Of a stretch of 64,000 bases of DNA, positions 12,307-24,329 are shown piece by piece. Below the pieces are notes generated by a model, which saw nothing but the letters and a program-made list of their open reading frames with translations, ran no database searches and was not told the DNA's origin. This DNA comes from Stercorarius parasiticus. Taxonomy: Eukaryota; Chordata; Aves; Charadriiformes; Stercorariidae. The position numbers and the translations under genes are program-made. Within the stretch, counting starts at the first letter, position 1. Each line of letters begins with the position of its first letter. The stretch covers positions 186,001-250,000 of the forward strand of contig VWZL01002208.1 of assembly GCA_013396915.1 (NCBI GenBank), read 5' to 3'.

Positions 12307-12677
12307 CCGCAAATATCCCGAAGCATCTGGTAATGACCGTAAGCACAGAAGTACTTGAAATATACTTGTGTGACACTTGCCACAAGCCAGCCCACTGCAG
12401 GGAGGTGATTTCCATCCAGTGTGCCATGCCACCAGAACTTTGCGTGCATTATCTGTCCATGCCAGGAATCAGCTTTGGGATCTCAGCAGGAGGGAGCGAC
12501 TTTGGGGAGCCAAAGGGTGGGTGCGCTGGGTGGCAGCAGCAGCAGGAACGTGTGGAGCTGAGGTCCGCACACACTGGTCATAGTTCAGGCAGAGTGGAGC
12601 AATTGGGCATATGCTGCCAGCTCTGATCCTTTGATATGCCCCAAATACCAGCATTATATATATATGTATTATATATA
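12307..12677. other. spacer between two CR1 copies, ending in an AT microsatellite
   Basis: This is unique sequence separating copies A and B. It ends with a short (AT)n tract at 12654-12677 that directly abuts the 5' truncation point of copy B. An AT-rich target next to a LINE insertion is unsurprising. Confidence 0.6.
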
Positions 12678-13522
12678 CTCATCAATGACCTGGATGAAGG
12701 GACAGAGAGACCTGGACAGGCTGGAGAGTTGGACGGAGAGAAACCTTGTGAAATTCAACAAGGGCAAGTGTAGGGTGCTGCACCTGGGGAGGAATAACCC
12801 CCCTCACCAGGACAGGTTGGGGCTGACCTGCTGGAGAGCAGCTCTGTGGAAAGAGACCTGGGAGTCCTGGTGGACAACAGGATGCCCATGAGCCAGCAAT
12901 GTGTCCTTGTGGCCAAGAAGGCCAATGGCATCCTGGGGGGGCATCAAGAAGAGCGTGGCCAGCAGGTGGAGGGAGGTCATCCTCCCCCTCTGCTCTGCCC
13001 TGGTGAGGCCGCACCTGGAGCACTGGGTCCAGTTCTGGGCTCCCAAGTTCAAAAAGGACAGGGAACTGCTGGAGAGGGGACAGCAAAGGGCTACCAAGAT
13101 GATGAGGGGACTGGAACACCTCTCTTATGAAGAAAGGCTGAGGGATTTGAGTCTCTTCAGCCTGGAAAAAAGACGGCTGAGGGGGGATCTTATCAACGCT
13201 TATAAACACTTAAAGGGTGGGTGTCAGGAGGATGGGGCCAGGTTCTTCTCAGTGGTGCCCAGCAACAGGACAAGGAGTAACAGGCACAAACTTGAACATG
13301 GGAAATTCCATCTCAACATGAGGAGGAACTTCTTTCCTGTGAGGGTTGTAGAGCCCTGGCACAGGCTGCCCAGAGAGGTGGTGGAGTCTCCGTCTCTGGA
13401 GACATTCCAAACCCGCCTGGACGCGTTCCTGTGCACCCCGCTGTGGGTGACCCTGCTCTGGCAGGGGGTTGGACTGGATGATCTCCAGAGGGCCCTTCCA
13501 ACCCTATGGTTCTATGGTTCTA
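12678..13522 (+). mobile_element. CR1 LINE, 5'-truncated (copy B)
   Basis: The sense-strand CR1 sequence begins in the reverse transcriptase part of ORF2, at the segment encoding IND-L-DEG, and runs to the 3' terminal TTCTATGG repeats ending at 13522. Compared with the usual CR1 order, the sequence jumps at about 12705 from the DEGT segment straight to the RDLDRLESW segment. The stretch that normally carries the catalytic F/YADD box is missing. A seven-G run near 12937-12943 shifts the frame. From 12901 the frame is open for 215 codons. The copy is therefore dead but only lightly eroded. Confidence 0.95.
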
Positions 13523-13548
13523 ATCTAGGAAATGGCTGCTCTAGATGA
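12901..13548 (+). pseudogene. CR1 ORF2 C-terminal remnant, 215 codons open
   Basis: This is the longest recognisable coding-type frame in the window. It encodes the region downstream of the CR1 reverse transcriptase catalytic core, with visible stretches such as [40 protein letters not shown] and [16 protein letters not shown]. These are typical of the CR1 ORF2 C-terminus in birds. The frame runs on through the usual 3' UTR and 26 bases past the element end, so the natural stop is lost. It has no promoter and no catalytic aspartates, and upstream RT sequence lies in another frame after a G-run indel. It is not expected to be functional. Its openness reflects the young age of the copy. Confidence 0.9.
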
Positions 13549-15096
13549 AGCAGGGCTGCCGAGCCTTGGTGACCGATGCTGAAAGCTGTGATTAAAGTTT
13601 AAAAAATATCTGCAAGAAGTCAATCCTGAGTCTAGGGTTCGACCTGTGTGAAATCCAAGTGTTTGTCATCTGTGGGAGTGGAGGGTGGCTGCAGGGTGAC
13701 ACGTGCGCCGCAGCCCTTCCAGGGCTGGGAGGTCTTGTCAGACCTGGTGGTCCATGATCTCCCCCGGCAGTTCTTACAAGGGGCTATGGGACTGCTTTGC
13801 ATGAGAGATTGAATTCACCCAGCAGGGCGCATTACAATAACTGCCTGAGAGGGACTGTACCTTGCTTCTGATGGGGTCTTTTTGGAGTCAACGGCTTTGT
13901 CATGAGCTGCATAACCCCTGGCAGAGAGAGACTGGGTCTGAAGGACAAGAACTACATCATGAGGTTGAAGGTCCACAGGAGATACCTGTAGAGACAGCTT
14001 CTGGAGAACCTCAAAGGTCTCAGCTTCAGGTCTCCTGTTGTCTCTATGCCCAGACAGCAATGCAGGGAGAATGTAGTTGGATAACAGCCTGCATGTGTCA
14101 GTCTCACTTCCCTTGGTGTGGCTCTGTTACAATATTCTTGTTTTTCCCTGGCTGTGCGTGTCTAACTGTCAGATGTGATGAGAATGACTCCTCGGTACTA
14201 GGTTCAGAAGCACTGCGTTATGCTGGCGGACATCTCTGGGATAGCATGAATGCCTTGGGGATGCAGGAAACACTGATCAGAGAGAGAATGGGGCTGCTGT
14301 GAGGTCTGAAGGGAGCTGCATCCTGCTCACCTTTACTGTGGCAGCTGAAAGAAGCCCCTGTCCTCCGTGGCTCCCGACCTTGGCCTTGGCAAGCTGTTTC
14401 ATGCACTGGTGTGTGAAATCTCCATCTTTGAAAGCTTGCGTTCATGGAACCTTCTTCCTCAGCCCTTTCCCAAGGCTCTGCCAGGGCATGCTAGTTGTCC
14501 TGCATGCTGAGGGGAGCTGGCAAGCAGCAATCTCTGCTGTGGGCTTGACCCCGAGACTCCACTGAAGGAGCATGTCCCATGGCCGGTGATCCAGAGGGCT
14601 AAACCAGGAACCTGCGCAAACGCTCTCCCAGACACAGCTCACTTGCTCACCCAGCAGGTCAGACCTCAGCGGAGCTCGAGCATGGGACAGACAGCAAAAG
14701 GAGGACTGAGGACAGTCCTCACTGTGCCAGCACTCTGGGGGCCACCTGCCTTCCTGGATATCCTTCTCCAGCAGCCGGTCCCAGGGTCAGCTAGCGATGC
14801 TGTGGCCGGGACACACCTGCACCATGTGCTCCACATTCCCCTGCTTGCTGTCCGACTTGAGCTGTCTCTGTTCTTTCCCAGAGGGCATTTCCACATCACA
14901 CAGGACACTACAAGGAGGCACCTGTGGAAGGCTCTGCCTGAACGGTTAAACACATTTGTTCCCCAAATTGCAAATGCTGCTGCATCCCAGCACTCTCAGG
15001 TCAGACACTGGGAAGACAAAACAAGGTGGCGACAGACAGGGAGAGAAGCAAACGGGGACACAAGGGCCGGCTGCTCTGGCAGAGGAGGGACCACTC
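13523..15096. other. unique noncoding DNA
   Basis: No repeat family or exon is recognised. Frames such as 13862-14302 (146 codons) and 14586-15137 (183 codons) lack domains, and the second runs into the downstream GT microsatellite, giving a Cys/Val repeat that marks it as spurious. Confidence 0.55.
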
Positions 15097-15118
15097 GTGT
15101 GTGTGTGTGTGTGTGTGT
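15097..15118. repeat. (GT)11 microsatellite
   Basis: Eleven uninterrupted GT units are followed by a degenerate TGTGTTTGTGT tail. It is a potential polymorphic marker and Z-DNA-prone tract. Confidence 0.95.
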
Positions 15119-16659
15119 TGTGTTTGTGTCACACTGAGTGAGGTGGTTTTGCAGAGCTGTGTTTGTGCCCTCTCCAGAGCACAAAGCAAAGCTCGGCCAC
15201 AATTCAGGCCAAACCCTGACACCTTACAGGATTTCATGATCTCTGTCCCTGCTGCTGTGCTGTCCCTGGCTGTGTTGGCAGAGCTTGCCACCCTCTGACT
15301 GAGCTGGATGAGCCTGGAAGGCTTCGCAGCTCAGGGATAAGCCAGCCTTGCAAAAGAAAAAGCCATCAGCCCTGGTTTTGATGGGTTGCACTGGTGGGGT
15401 CTCAGCACCTTGTTCTTTGACTTTGTTCTAGCAGCTTTAGCAAAATAGGATGGAGAGACCGTAGAAGGCAGGGAGGAAGAAGGAGAAAGAGGAGGGAGGG
15501 ATGCTCCAAAGGCAAGGGGTCTCCCCGAGGCATTAGGGTGGAGGAGAACAGCTTGAGAATGGAGAGAAGAAAATTTCTCCCAGAAGAAAGTGGGAGAAGC
15601 TTCTCCCAGCAGAAATGGCATTGGGAAATGGCAGAGGTATGACTCCTGAGCAAGAGGGGGTGAGCATCTGGACTGAACCCAGGGGAGCACCCATGGGACT
15701 TTGCAGCATGCACAGACTTTTGTAAAAATCTTGTAACTGAAGCCCCAATAAGTCTTGCCGCATTGATATTTTCCTTGCTTAACATTTTTGTTTGCCCAGA
15801 GCTGAGGGCAGTACAGATCAGAGAGAAACCAACAGGTCTGGGATGCTGTGTGCCTGCGGAGGCTGTGAATCCAAACAGGGGACCTGCACCATAGGACAGG
15901 CTCTGGGGGTCCCGGGCAGGGGAGTGTTCCTTGCCCAGCCCAGAAACCTTCATGGATCTGTTTTGCACAAGGGCTGAGCTGCAGAAAGAGGCTCTGACTG
16001 TCTTCTCCATGGGCCAAAGAAGCATGAGGAGGGAAGTCTTTTTTTCGGGGACACGAGAGCATAGGGTTAGAGTAGCATCTTCAGGGATCCGGATTCCCTA
16101 AATCATAAATATAAGCAGGATGGTTTGAATTGGACCTTGATATCTAGACTACTCTGAGTTGGGGCTTTCATGCTAGCACAGTTAATGCAGCGCTCCACAT
16201 CAGCTGTATGCATATACCTCTCTCCTGTTCCTTATCTCTTCCCTGTCCTCCCTCCCTCCCTCTCACACACACCTTCTGAAACACTGCTCAATTCTTAGGA
16301 AGATCACCCGGATCCCTGGAACTAGCCTGAGCTTTGTGCATCATGGACAGAGGGAGTCGTCTCACTGCCCCCATAAGAGACCACAGTGAATTTCTGTCTC
16401 CAGGAGCAGAGATCATCCTCGTCCCTGTCACTTGGTTCTTTCTTTCCTGAAGAAGGAGAGCGTGATATGGTGGCTCCTCATCTGGAGAAGAAGCAGGAAC
16501 AGTTTGTGTCTGGCTTGCTGCCCAGAGGGACAACGTGGGACCATGTGGCGAGGGACAGGCTCTTCCTCAGCGGCAGTGAGAGGTCTTCCTCTTCAGGGCA
16601 TCTCCCTGTTCCGGTGGTGGCAGGGCTGTGATCCAGACACACCGGCACCGAGAAATAGG
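15119..16659. other. unique noncoding DNA with a purine tract and palindrome
   Basis: No gene is supported. Two long overlapping minus-strand frames (243 and 207 codons, 15331-16062 and 15402-16025) are in different phases of the same DNA. Their length is explained by the purine-rich plus strand, which depletes stops in the complement. An uninterrupted 32-base purine tract spans 15470-15501. A short CCTC/CA tract lies at about 16247-16272. Confidence 0.5.
15591..15608. repeat. perfect 18-bp palindrome
   Basis: TGGGAGAAGCTTCTCCCA is identical to its own reverse complement. A related TTTCTCCCAG word about 20 bases upstream adds a further imperfect arm. Confidence 0.9.
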
Positions 16660-16689
16660 AGTTAGTTACTTTTATGCGGCTATAGCCAT

Positions 16690-16745
16690 CTACGCTTGGC
16701 ATTAATGACTTGCAAATGTGCTCGGGTCATTAAGGTAATAACTCT
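16690..16745. promoter_or_regulatory. candidate enhancer block with inverted homeodomain-type sites
   Basis: TTAATGAC at 16702-16709 and its exact inverse GTCATTAA at 16726-16733 are 16 bases apart. A POU/octamer-like TTGCAAAT lies between them. Paired inverted ATTA cores flanking an octamer-like site are a common arrangement in developmental enhancers. No conservation or activity data are available, so this is only a candidate. Confidence 0.25.
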
Positions 16746-19700
16746 TGTCACTGTGGAACCCAGAGTGCAGCAATGTCAGAGCAGCTTTTTAGGACTCGGC
16801 AGCTGCTGTAGCAGTGCTCTGTTCCAGCCGCTTTGTCTTACACTTGGCACGACCTAGAGCTCAAGTACCTTTAGGCAGGGCGTAGGCGCTTGCAAGATCT
16901 TCCTCCAGCCTGTACTGTGGATGTAACTATGCACAATGGCCAATAGCACCAGTTGTGCGATGCAACCCACCCGCTTCCCTCCCTGCAGGAGTCTGCAGGA
17001 GGGAGAAAACAGTGGCAGGAGGCAAGAAAGGGGAAGAGGACAGCGTGGATGAGGATGCTGAGCCCCTGCGTTGCACTGGAAGCTGTCCGTGGCTGCTGTT
17101 CGGTGGGTCTGTCTTCTGCCGGCAAGGCCAGATGCTCTTAAAGCCAGGTGAGACCCTGCTCTCCAGCCACAGGAGGGCCAGCATTAGCAGCCATGTCCCA
17201 GTGGTGTGAGTTCCCTCCCAGCACTGCCCGGGTGAGCCGGCCCTGAGCCTGGAGAGCGTGGGATGCAGCAGCAGGACTGTTGGGCAGCCCAGGCCATGCT
17301 GGGGGTGTAACTCTGCACCTTTAAAGAAGACGTAGGTAATCAGACTTCAGGAGAGATTATTTGGGCCCTAGTCTCCTCTTATTCTCTCTGTGTACCAGCG
17401 CAGATTTCACTGAAGTGACTCCAACTTACACCCCATCAGGGACAAAAGAGTTGGCTCTTGCATTTTTAGCTGTAGTAAATTATTTTTAGAAACCACAGCA
17501 TACATCACGAAAGCTTCTCTTGTCTCCTCTTGCAAGGAAGGACTGAATAATGAATGAATACAGAGTTGGACTAATATCTACGGCTCAGCCATCCATGCGA
17601 GCAGACCAAGCAGACTTCACACGGGCTGCAAGTGGGCAACATTGTGTGGGTCTGCGTCCTGGGAGCACCAGCGTGTGCAGGAGCCCTGTCTGCTCCTTCC
17701 GGCCTGGCACAACTAGAGACTTTAGTTGCTCTGACCCATCTCCTTTGGGGCTTGGACTGTGAAATGCATTTAGGCTTGAACGTGAGTCTTTGTCCTTTGC
17801 TAGAGCTGGGTTGTAGGAAGGCTTTGCCTGGCCTTGTACCTAGCTGACTTGACCAAGGACCTGCCCCGTCACTGTGGACTTGTCTGGCAGTCTGGGCCGT
17901 TGGCCCCGGTTGCCATCACTGCATCTGCTCCTCTTACCTCAGGTACCGTGGGACTGTGCTCTTGCTGGTGACAGTCCTGCCCCATTGTCATCCTTGGCTC
18001 TTGGTGTACCTGCCCCTGAAAAGCAGCGCCACTGGAGCTGCTCCCTGACAGCTCAGGGTTTCTGGAGCCCTGAGATGAGATCCCTGGCCCTGAACCTGGC
18101 CATGGCCCTTGTCCCTACAGCTCCCTGTGGCCTAAGGCTCACCTCCAAATCCTGCAGGACCCTGGGACAGGTCACAGCCCTGCAAGACTGTGACATTCCC
18201 TGCAACCGTAATGACCCCATAACACTTCAGTGGGGTTTGGGAAAGGCTACAGGAGTGTATCTGTCAGATGTGGCTAATCTTTGCTGACTGCCTGGAGGGG
18301 AAATGCTTCAGATTTTAGTTGCTCAGTCAAAATAATTTCCTAGGGCAGTAGGTGGATGGTATGCGGATGGATGCCCTGATGAGGCTGCTCAGGGCAACTT
18401 GATGTGCTTGGAGCTTTAGCAATCTGGCTTTTTTAAGGACTGTAAGCACTTGCTTTGGGAGAAAACTTTGAAAAGCACTTTCCCATGCCCTGACTCCTTG
18501 TTTCAGCCAAGCTCCAGGTGCTTGGTACGCAGACCTTGCAAAAGTGCTGCCTGTAAACTTTGGTCATGCCTGGTGTTTAGTACTGGTGACTGGTACAAGT
18601 ACTGGTACAAGCCTTGTCTTATCCTTGCACATGTTGCCCTTCAGCCAGGTTGAATTGTTTAATTCTTCAGGCCCATAACTATTTCAGGTCATGTACTAAT
18701 GGGCTTGAAATCAGTTATTGTGCAGGGAATGATAAATGACTGTACACTGCGGCTAATGAAGGGGATAGATTATTGGGTTATAAATCAATTAAGTGGTTCT
18801 GAGGAAGTTGCAAACCGCAATAAGAAGCCACGAACAACATCCGATGTCTGGGGAAGAGTGGGAGCCATCAGGTGCCATCAGCCATTATGTTATCCCTCAA
18901 GGGATGCAGAACACCACTGCTGTGCTGTAACCCTCTTTGGTCTGACCGTGGTTGTGAGGAGGGAGCCAGATGTGCTCTGTGGTTATCAGGGGGTTACCGG
19001 CAGCAGGCTGCCTCTTCCAGGAAATAAATCCTGCCCTGTCTGTGCAATCTTAAAGTGGCAACGTGTCCTGCTCTTCCTCAGGTGGTCTGGATTTGTTTTG
19101 GGGTGTGGCCAGAACTGGCTGTGGTGCCTGTCCCCAGGGACTGCTGCTCCAGACACACATCTGCCGGATGTGTCCAGAAAGGGATCCATCTACCACAATT
19201 CATATTCCCAGCACATCAACAAGCACCTGTTGACTCTGCTGCATTCAGGGGTTTTCCTTGTTGGGAGACTGCTCTCCTTTGGGAGAATATTAAAAGGGTT
19301 AATGGGCACCCTGTAAGCCCTTGGCGCCCTGCCCTGTACAGCAATGTCCAGTGATGGTGCGCCTGTACCAGCCCAGGTGGTTTGGGCACTTGCCACCAAG
19401 TCCCCTCTGAGTCCCTGTGTCAGAAGGACAGACCCTGCCTGAAGGACACCCCTCACGTACAACAGGGGCTAGCTGGGAGCGTGTCTCCTGAGTGTGTGTG
19501 GGATGAGGTACTTTACTGCCCCACCATGCAGTGGTCTCAGTATGGCCGGGCCAGGAGAAGCCTTAGGGACCTGGCACCTATGTTGGTCCTACCTGCCCAT
19601 TCCTCCAACAAACAGCCTGACAAAACCTCAGTTTCTGGGAGTTTTGCTATTCTCTGGGACTGTGTCCAAACTCAGTACTATCCTTTACTGGAGAAAGGCA

Positions 19701-22110
19701 ACCTCATGTATGAAAGCTTTGTTCCTGTTTTCTTTGCAATAGGCTGGAACTGCCTCCTGCACGCAGCATAGGATGGGGAGGATGGTAGGAACAGAGGAAA
19801 ACTTGCACAAATGCGGTTCTCAACAAGTATGGGCAGAGTAGCGGGGCTCGGCTTTGTGATGACTGCGGGGACCAAAAGTAACCACAACCTGTGCATTGCT
19901 TGGGCTGCCTGTGTGCAGCAGCTGCAGGATTATTTCTGCCAGAGCCTGGCCATTTGCGTGATTGCATGGACAGGTTGAATAACCCACATCCCCCAAGAGG
20001 GCTGACACGCGGCTAGTTTCCATCATAGGAAAGATTCTCCCTACAGCATCTGGAGAGTCCAAGGCTCCCAAGCAGGCAGGCAGAACATTAAGTGTGCAAC
20101 ACGTACTTTTTTTTTATGAGATGTTTTTTAACCCAATGTTCTTTAGAACGGGGCTGGAAAAGTCCCCAGTTTGGGAAGACTGAACGATGACATGAAGCTA
20201 CTTTTACCTGGGAGCCCCATGGCTTCCATGCTTCTCATTGTCTTCTAACTCCTTTTTTTGTTCCGTACGAGCAAACCTTTAGAAAACCAGCAATGCAGCA
20301 TTTTCTAAATTCTAATGAGCTGTTTTCTAATAGTTATCTAATGAGCTGTGGCAAACAGCAAAGAAGCCTGTGTTTGCTTTAATCTCTTTAACTACAGCCT
20401 ATCCTAGAGGCAAAACATCTCAAGGGAGAAGTGGACTTGAGGCTGAACAGATACCGCGGAGAGTGGGGCTTGTCCTCTATGCCGTTGGTGGTGTCTCTGT
20501 TGCAGGCCTGGGAGATGCCAACACGTGCACTAAACCATGTGTGTGCCTGAGCTCTGGTTCAGCAGGAAACAGCTTGCAAAGCCCCACATCCTAATCACAG
20601 AGGAGACCGTGTCTTGACGAAGGCTTGGCAGCTCTTGAACAGTGAAATTTTGCTGAAAACAGAACATCTTCAGGGCACCGAGGTGAAAACTGAGGAGCAG
20701 GGCTGCAGACAACTGTATTAGAGGTACTCATCCAGGCTGGATGCTTGGACCAGTCTCTGCAATGACCCTGACACAGACCATCACACCCAAACATCTTTAG
20801 CCCTCAGGCTCTTGGCCAAACTTAGAGCTGTTCATGGCTTTCCAGCCCACCTCTCCAAGGCAGACTTAGGACAAAGATCTTCACAGGAAGACATGCATCT
20901 CTTTGATGTAGGCAGTCAGGTCTCTGGCCAGATCCCAGCAGGGTAGGGACTTTCCCAAAGTAGCTTCTGCGTCTTGTTTTGCACCTGGATCTCAGCTGGT
21001 GATGGTTTCCTTTTGCTGTCTGAGGACCTCCCTTCATCTATAGCTAGTAGTTTCCCGGTAGAGCTTTGGTCTGCAAAACCCAGCTTGCATCTTTTGGCTT
21101 CAGAGCAGCCTGAAAGGCCCATCTAGCAGGACAGGATGGTAATCGTGAGTGCCTGAATGCATTTTTTGATGTTGAGCGGAAGGTTGTTATAGGATCAATC
21201 TCCTTAATACAGTGGGATATTGTTAAGAAGCCTCCAGAAGGGATGAGCAGACCCTCTCTTTGCCAATGTTTACCTGCTTTATTGACAGTAAGAGCTGCAC
21301 CTAATCAGACTACGATTCCTCCAGGAGGCAGTTTTTCTTTTCATGATGAGGGTACATTCAGTAAGGCAGCAAGAAACAGGGTGCTCAACTTTCCTGCGTT
21401 CGTATGGAGCGTCCCAGAAAAGGAGGCTCCGCCTGCAAGATCCTGCGGGGAAGCCTTTACGAACTGGCTGCATCTTCAGTATTCAGGTGCTGAACTTCCC
21501 GCCAGGGTGAGTGCTCAGGTGATAACTCTCTGCTTTTGATCTATTGGATTTCGCAGTGACTTTGGTATGGTGATGAGACTGCAATATCCCATAATATATG
21601 GCTGTTTCTAGCAAGAGCTCAGCTATAATTGTATTTATGAGCAGAATACTTATAGAGGCCTTCAGGGAACTTCAAGTGTAAAAACATTCCTATAACAACA
21701 TATAGACAGCCAACAGCCAAGCAATTAATTTCTTGACTACAAGTGGTGTTTGGGGCTCTGTCCTGGTATACAACATCCATTAACGCTGTGGATACTCTGC
21801 TGAAGGGAACGAGGCAGCTGCTGGCTGGACACTCAGTCTTTCCTCTGTGCTTTGCGTACTTAAAATATTTTCTAAATAAAGTTCACTGAAGCTACAGGAG
21901 ACCACTAAAGTTCTGGTGTGTTTTGGGGGAAAACACAGCTTTTCATCTGTGGCAGTTTATATAGTAACAACCCTTCTTCCCAACTTGTCCTCCCAAAGAA
22001 GAGGCAGGTACAGAGCCCTGAGGTCCCAGCACCAGAATGGAAAGTGAGAGATCAGTTGTCCAAGCCTGCTTGGGATCCTGACTTGCTCAGTGTCCTCACC
22101 TCCCTATTTC
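16746..22110. other. unique noncoding DNA
   Basis: No repeat family or exon is recognised. The 205-codon frame at 18699-19316 has no domain, no start context I can defend and no splice signals. Its first part (about 18650-18830) is AT-moderate and contains ATGATAAATGACTG and TAAATCAATTAAG words like those of conserved noncoding elements. Other frames are 137 codons or shorter. Confidence 0.45.
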
Positions 22111-22320
22111 TCTCTGATCTTTCCTTTCCCCCTGCAGAGTTATGAAGGCCCAGACGATGCCGTCATTAACGAGGTCTGGTCTTCCACACCTGGTGAAGTC
22201 AAACAAAAAACGGTTCCCTTGACAGGAATCTCAGTGCCTGTGTTTGTCGCTGCTTCAGCTGAAATTAACTTAATAATGGAATATCTCACACAATTCAAAC
22301 CTCCCATAGAGTGGCATTAA
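22098..22320 (+). other. acceptor-like site followed by an open frame (possible exon, unproven)
   Basis: A long pyrimidine tract (about 22098-22134) leads to CAG at 22135-22137. From 22138 a frame is open for 60 codons to a TAA at 22318-22320, starting with residues SYEGPDDAVINEVW. Possible GT donors lie at 22193 (TG/GTGAAG) and within GAG/GTCTGG near 22173. I do not recognise the peptide, and no AATAAA follows closely. It may be a lineage-specific or noncoding exon, or chance. Confidence 0.15.
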
Positions 22321-24329
22321 TCAGCCCTGTTCTACGGGGGAAGAAATTATGTTGCGGTTAAAGATAACTTATTTACAGTTTCTGATTAGTAGGATGAGAG
22401 GAAATGAGATTGTTTTCATCATTTTATGAAACAAAACTACAGGATATTCAAAGAATTATAAAATTTTAGATGAAAAATTTTTGAGAAAAGTTTCCATTCA
22501 ATGAACAACCTGCCACAGAAAATTGCAGAAGCCAAGGACTTAGCAAGTGTGAGAGGGCTTCAACATGTATCTGGTTAGTAGGATTGCAAATAATTTTGGT
22601 GGTTATAATATAGATGGTTCCAGTATTATAAAGAAAAAAATGTACTACGAATTGAGTTGTATCCTTCAAACGCCTTGTAAGGTGTTCAAGCTCCTTCGTA
22701 AGGAGAGCCTCCAGTTTGAGCACTCCAAAGCTGCAAAGCCCTTCCCAGAGCAGTTGTGTAAAGACAACTGAACTTACACTGCTCGGTTTAGGTATTAATC
22801 AGAGGCATCAGGACTCGGTTGTGCCCTTCTGGTTTCTCATGTACCCCTGACTGTGTCGCAACAGGCAGTGCAGGGGCTGGTGAAGGAAGGCAGAGAAGTA
22901 GAAAGTGCCGTCTTAGGGCTTGGCACTGGGCTGCTCATCCATCGAGAGAGAGAATTAAAGGTAGCTGGCTTCCAGGTAAAAGCCTGTACTATACACAAGG
23001 CTTTGCTCAGAAGGAGCAGCTCTACTTTGAGAAAATGTCTTTTCAATAAACACAGGCTTCTGGGCTTCAGCTGGCCACCTGCAGCAGCCAGGAAGAATTT
23101 TCCCCCAGAAACCATGTTTTCCTCATTTAGGAGGAGGGTGTTTTTCCCACTCTCTTCTAATACACAGGGATAACTGCAGCTGGAGATGCAATGCTTAGTG
23201 GAGTGATTGAGTTAACTGAAGCAGAATTACCTTGAAGCTCTTAAAGCTCTGCTAGAGAGGTATGTGTGCATTTGTGTTTATGACTGAGCCTGGCTTGAAG
23301 TGCACTGCTAGAAAAGTTGTCATATTTACACAGAATATAGTTTGCAAACCCATATTGTGTTTTTGTTGTGTAATAAGGAGAAGACATTAAACATCTTCAG
23401 GGATGCTGGGATAATTAGCAAATGAAACTTGAAGGGAGAACAGTTACTACTGGTGCTTGTGCTTCCTTTGGACTTCTGGTTCCTCTTTTGCAGGATGGGA
23501 TGAAGCCAGGCTCCTCTTCGTCAGATGACACCCCATGGTGCACTAGCTGCCACCTGGATCTACAGAACCCTGGGACCCATGAGTGCTGACTGAGCACAGC
23601 AAATCTGAAGCTGGCCACATATAACTGAGTTGGAAGGTGTGCTTGTAGAAGGTTGAAAGCCAAAAAGGTTGTAAGCTGCTCAGCCCAGGTACCTCAGCTC
23701 TGTAAAACAGCTGGCCATGTCCTCTGTCCTGGGAAACGAAGGCACTGCAAGAGGCTGGTGACTGGAGAGGGGAGTGCCCATGCCGAACACTGCAGGGGGA
23801 GTATGTGTTCTGTTGGCAGAGGGAGGATGGAAGAAGCAGTGTGTGGAAGGGACCAGTGGGCAGTCCTGAAATGTCAGCTGGCCTTTGACATTTCACCAAG
23901 TTTCGTGGCATTTTGAGAGTGGGGGTGGCAGCACAGCATGGAGTGGAGAGATGTTAAGAATAGCAGTGATGTCTAAAGGTTGCGGCCAGCTAAGGATGCT
24001 GGTGGGATAGGAAGGGACAGAGGGTTCCTTCCCTAACCTAGGACAATAGCCTCCAGCCTTGCTAAGTAAATGCTATAAATTGAACTTATTTATTTTTCAA
24101 ATAATAGGGCATCTTGAAAAGTTTGACTGAGCCCACAGCAAACATGAGCAGCAGGTACTTGTGCTGAACAGGAATTGCCAGGAGACCAGCAGTACTTTGG
24201 TTGAGCTCAGGTGGTTGCTAGGGCTGGTGGAAGAGGACTGGCCAGATAAAAGCTGATCAGCTGCAGCTCAGGTGGGGCTTTGGCAGCCAAAGTCAGTGAA
24301 TTAAATGTTGCTAAGGCAGCTTGATTGAA
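22321..24329. other. unique noncoding DNA
   Basis: No gene or repeat family is recognised. The first 300 bases are AT-rich. Open frames are 122 codons or shorter, on both strands. Confidence 0.5.

Noticed and set aside
15331..16062. 243- and 207-codon overlapping minus-strand frames
   Set aside because: Both occur in the complement of purine-rich DNA, in different phases, with no recognisable domain. This is a composition effect.
18699..19316. 205-codon plus-strand frame
   Set aside because: No domain, no homology I recognise and no splice or promoter signals. A frame of this length is expected by chance in 64 kb with relaxed starts.
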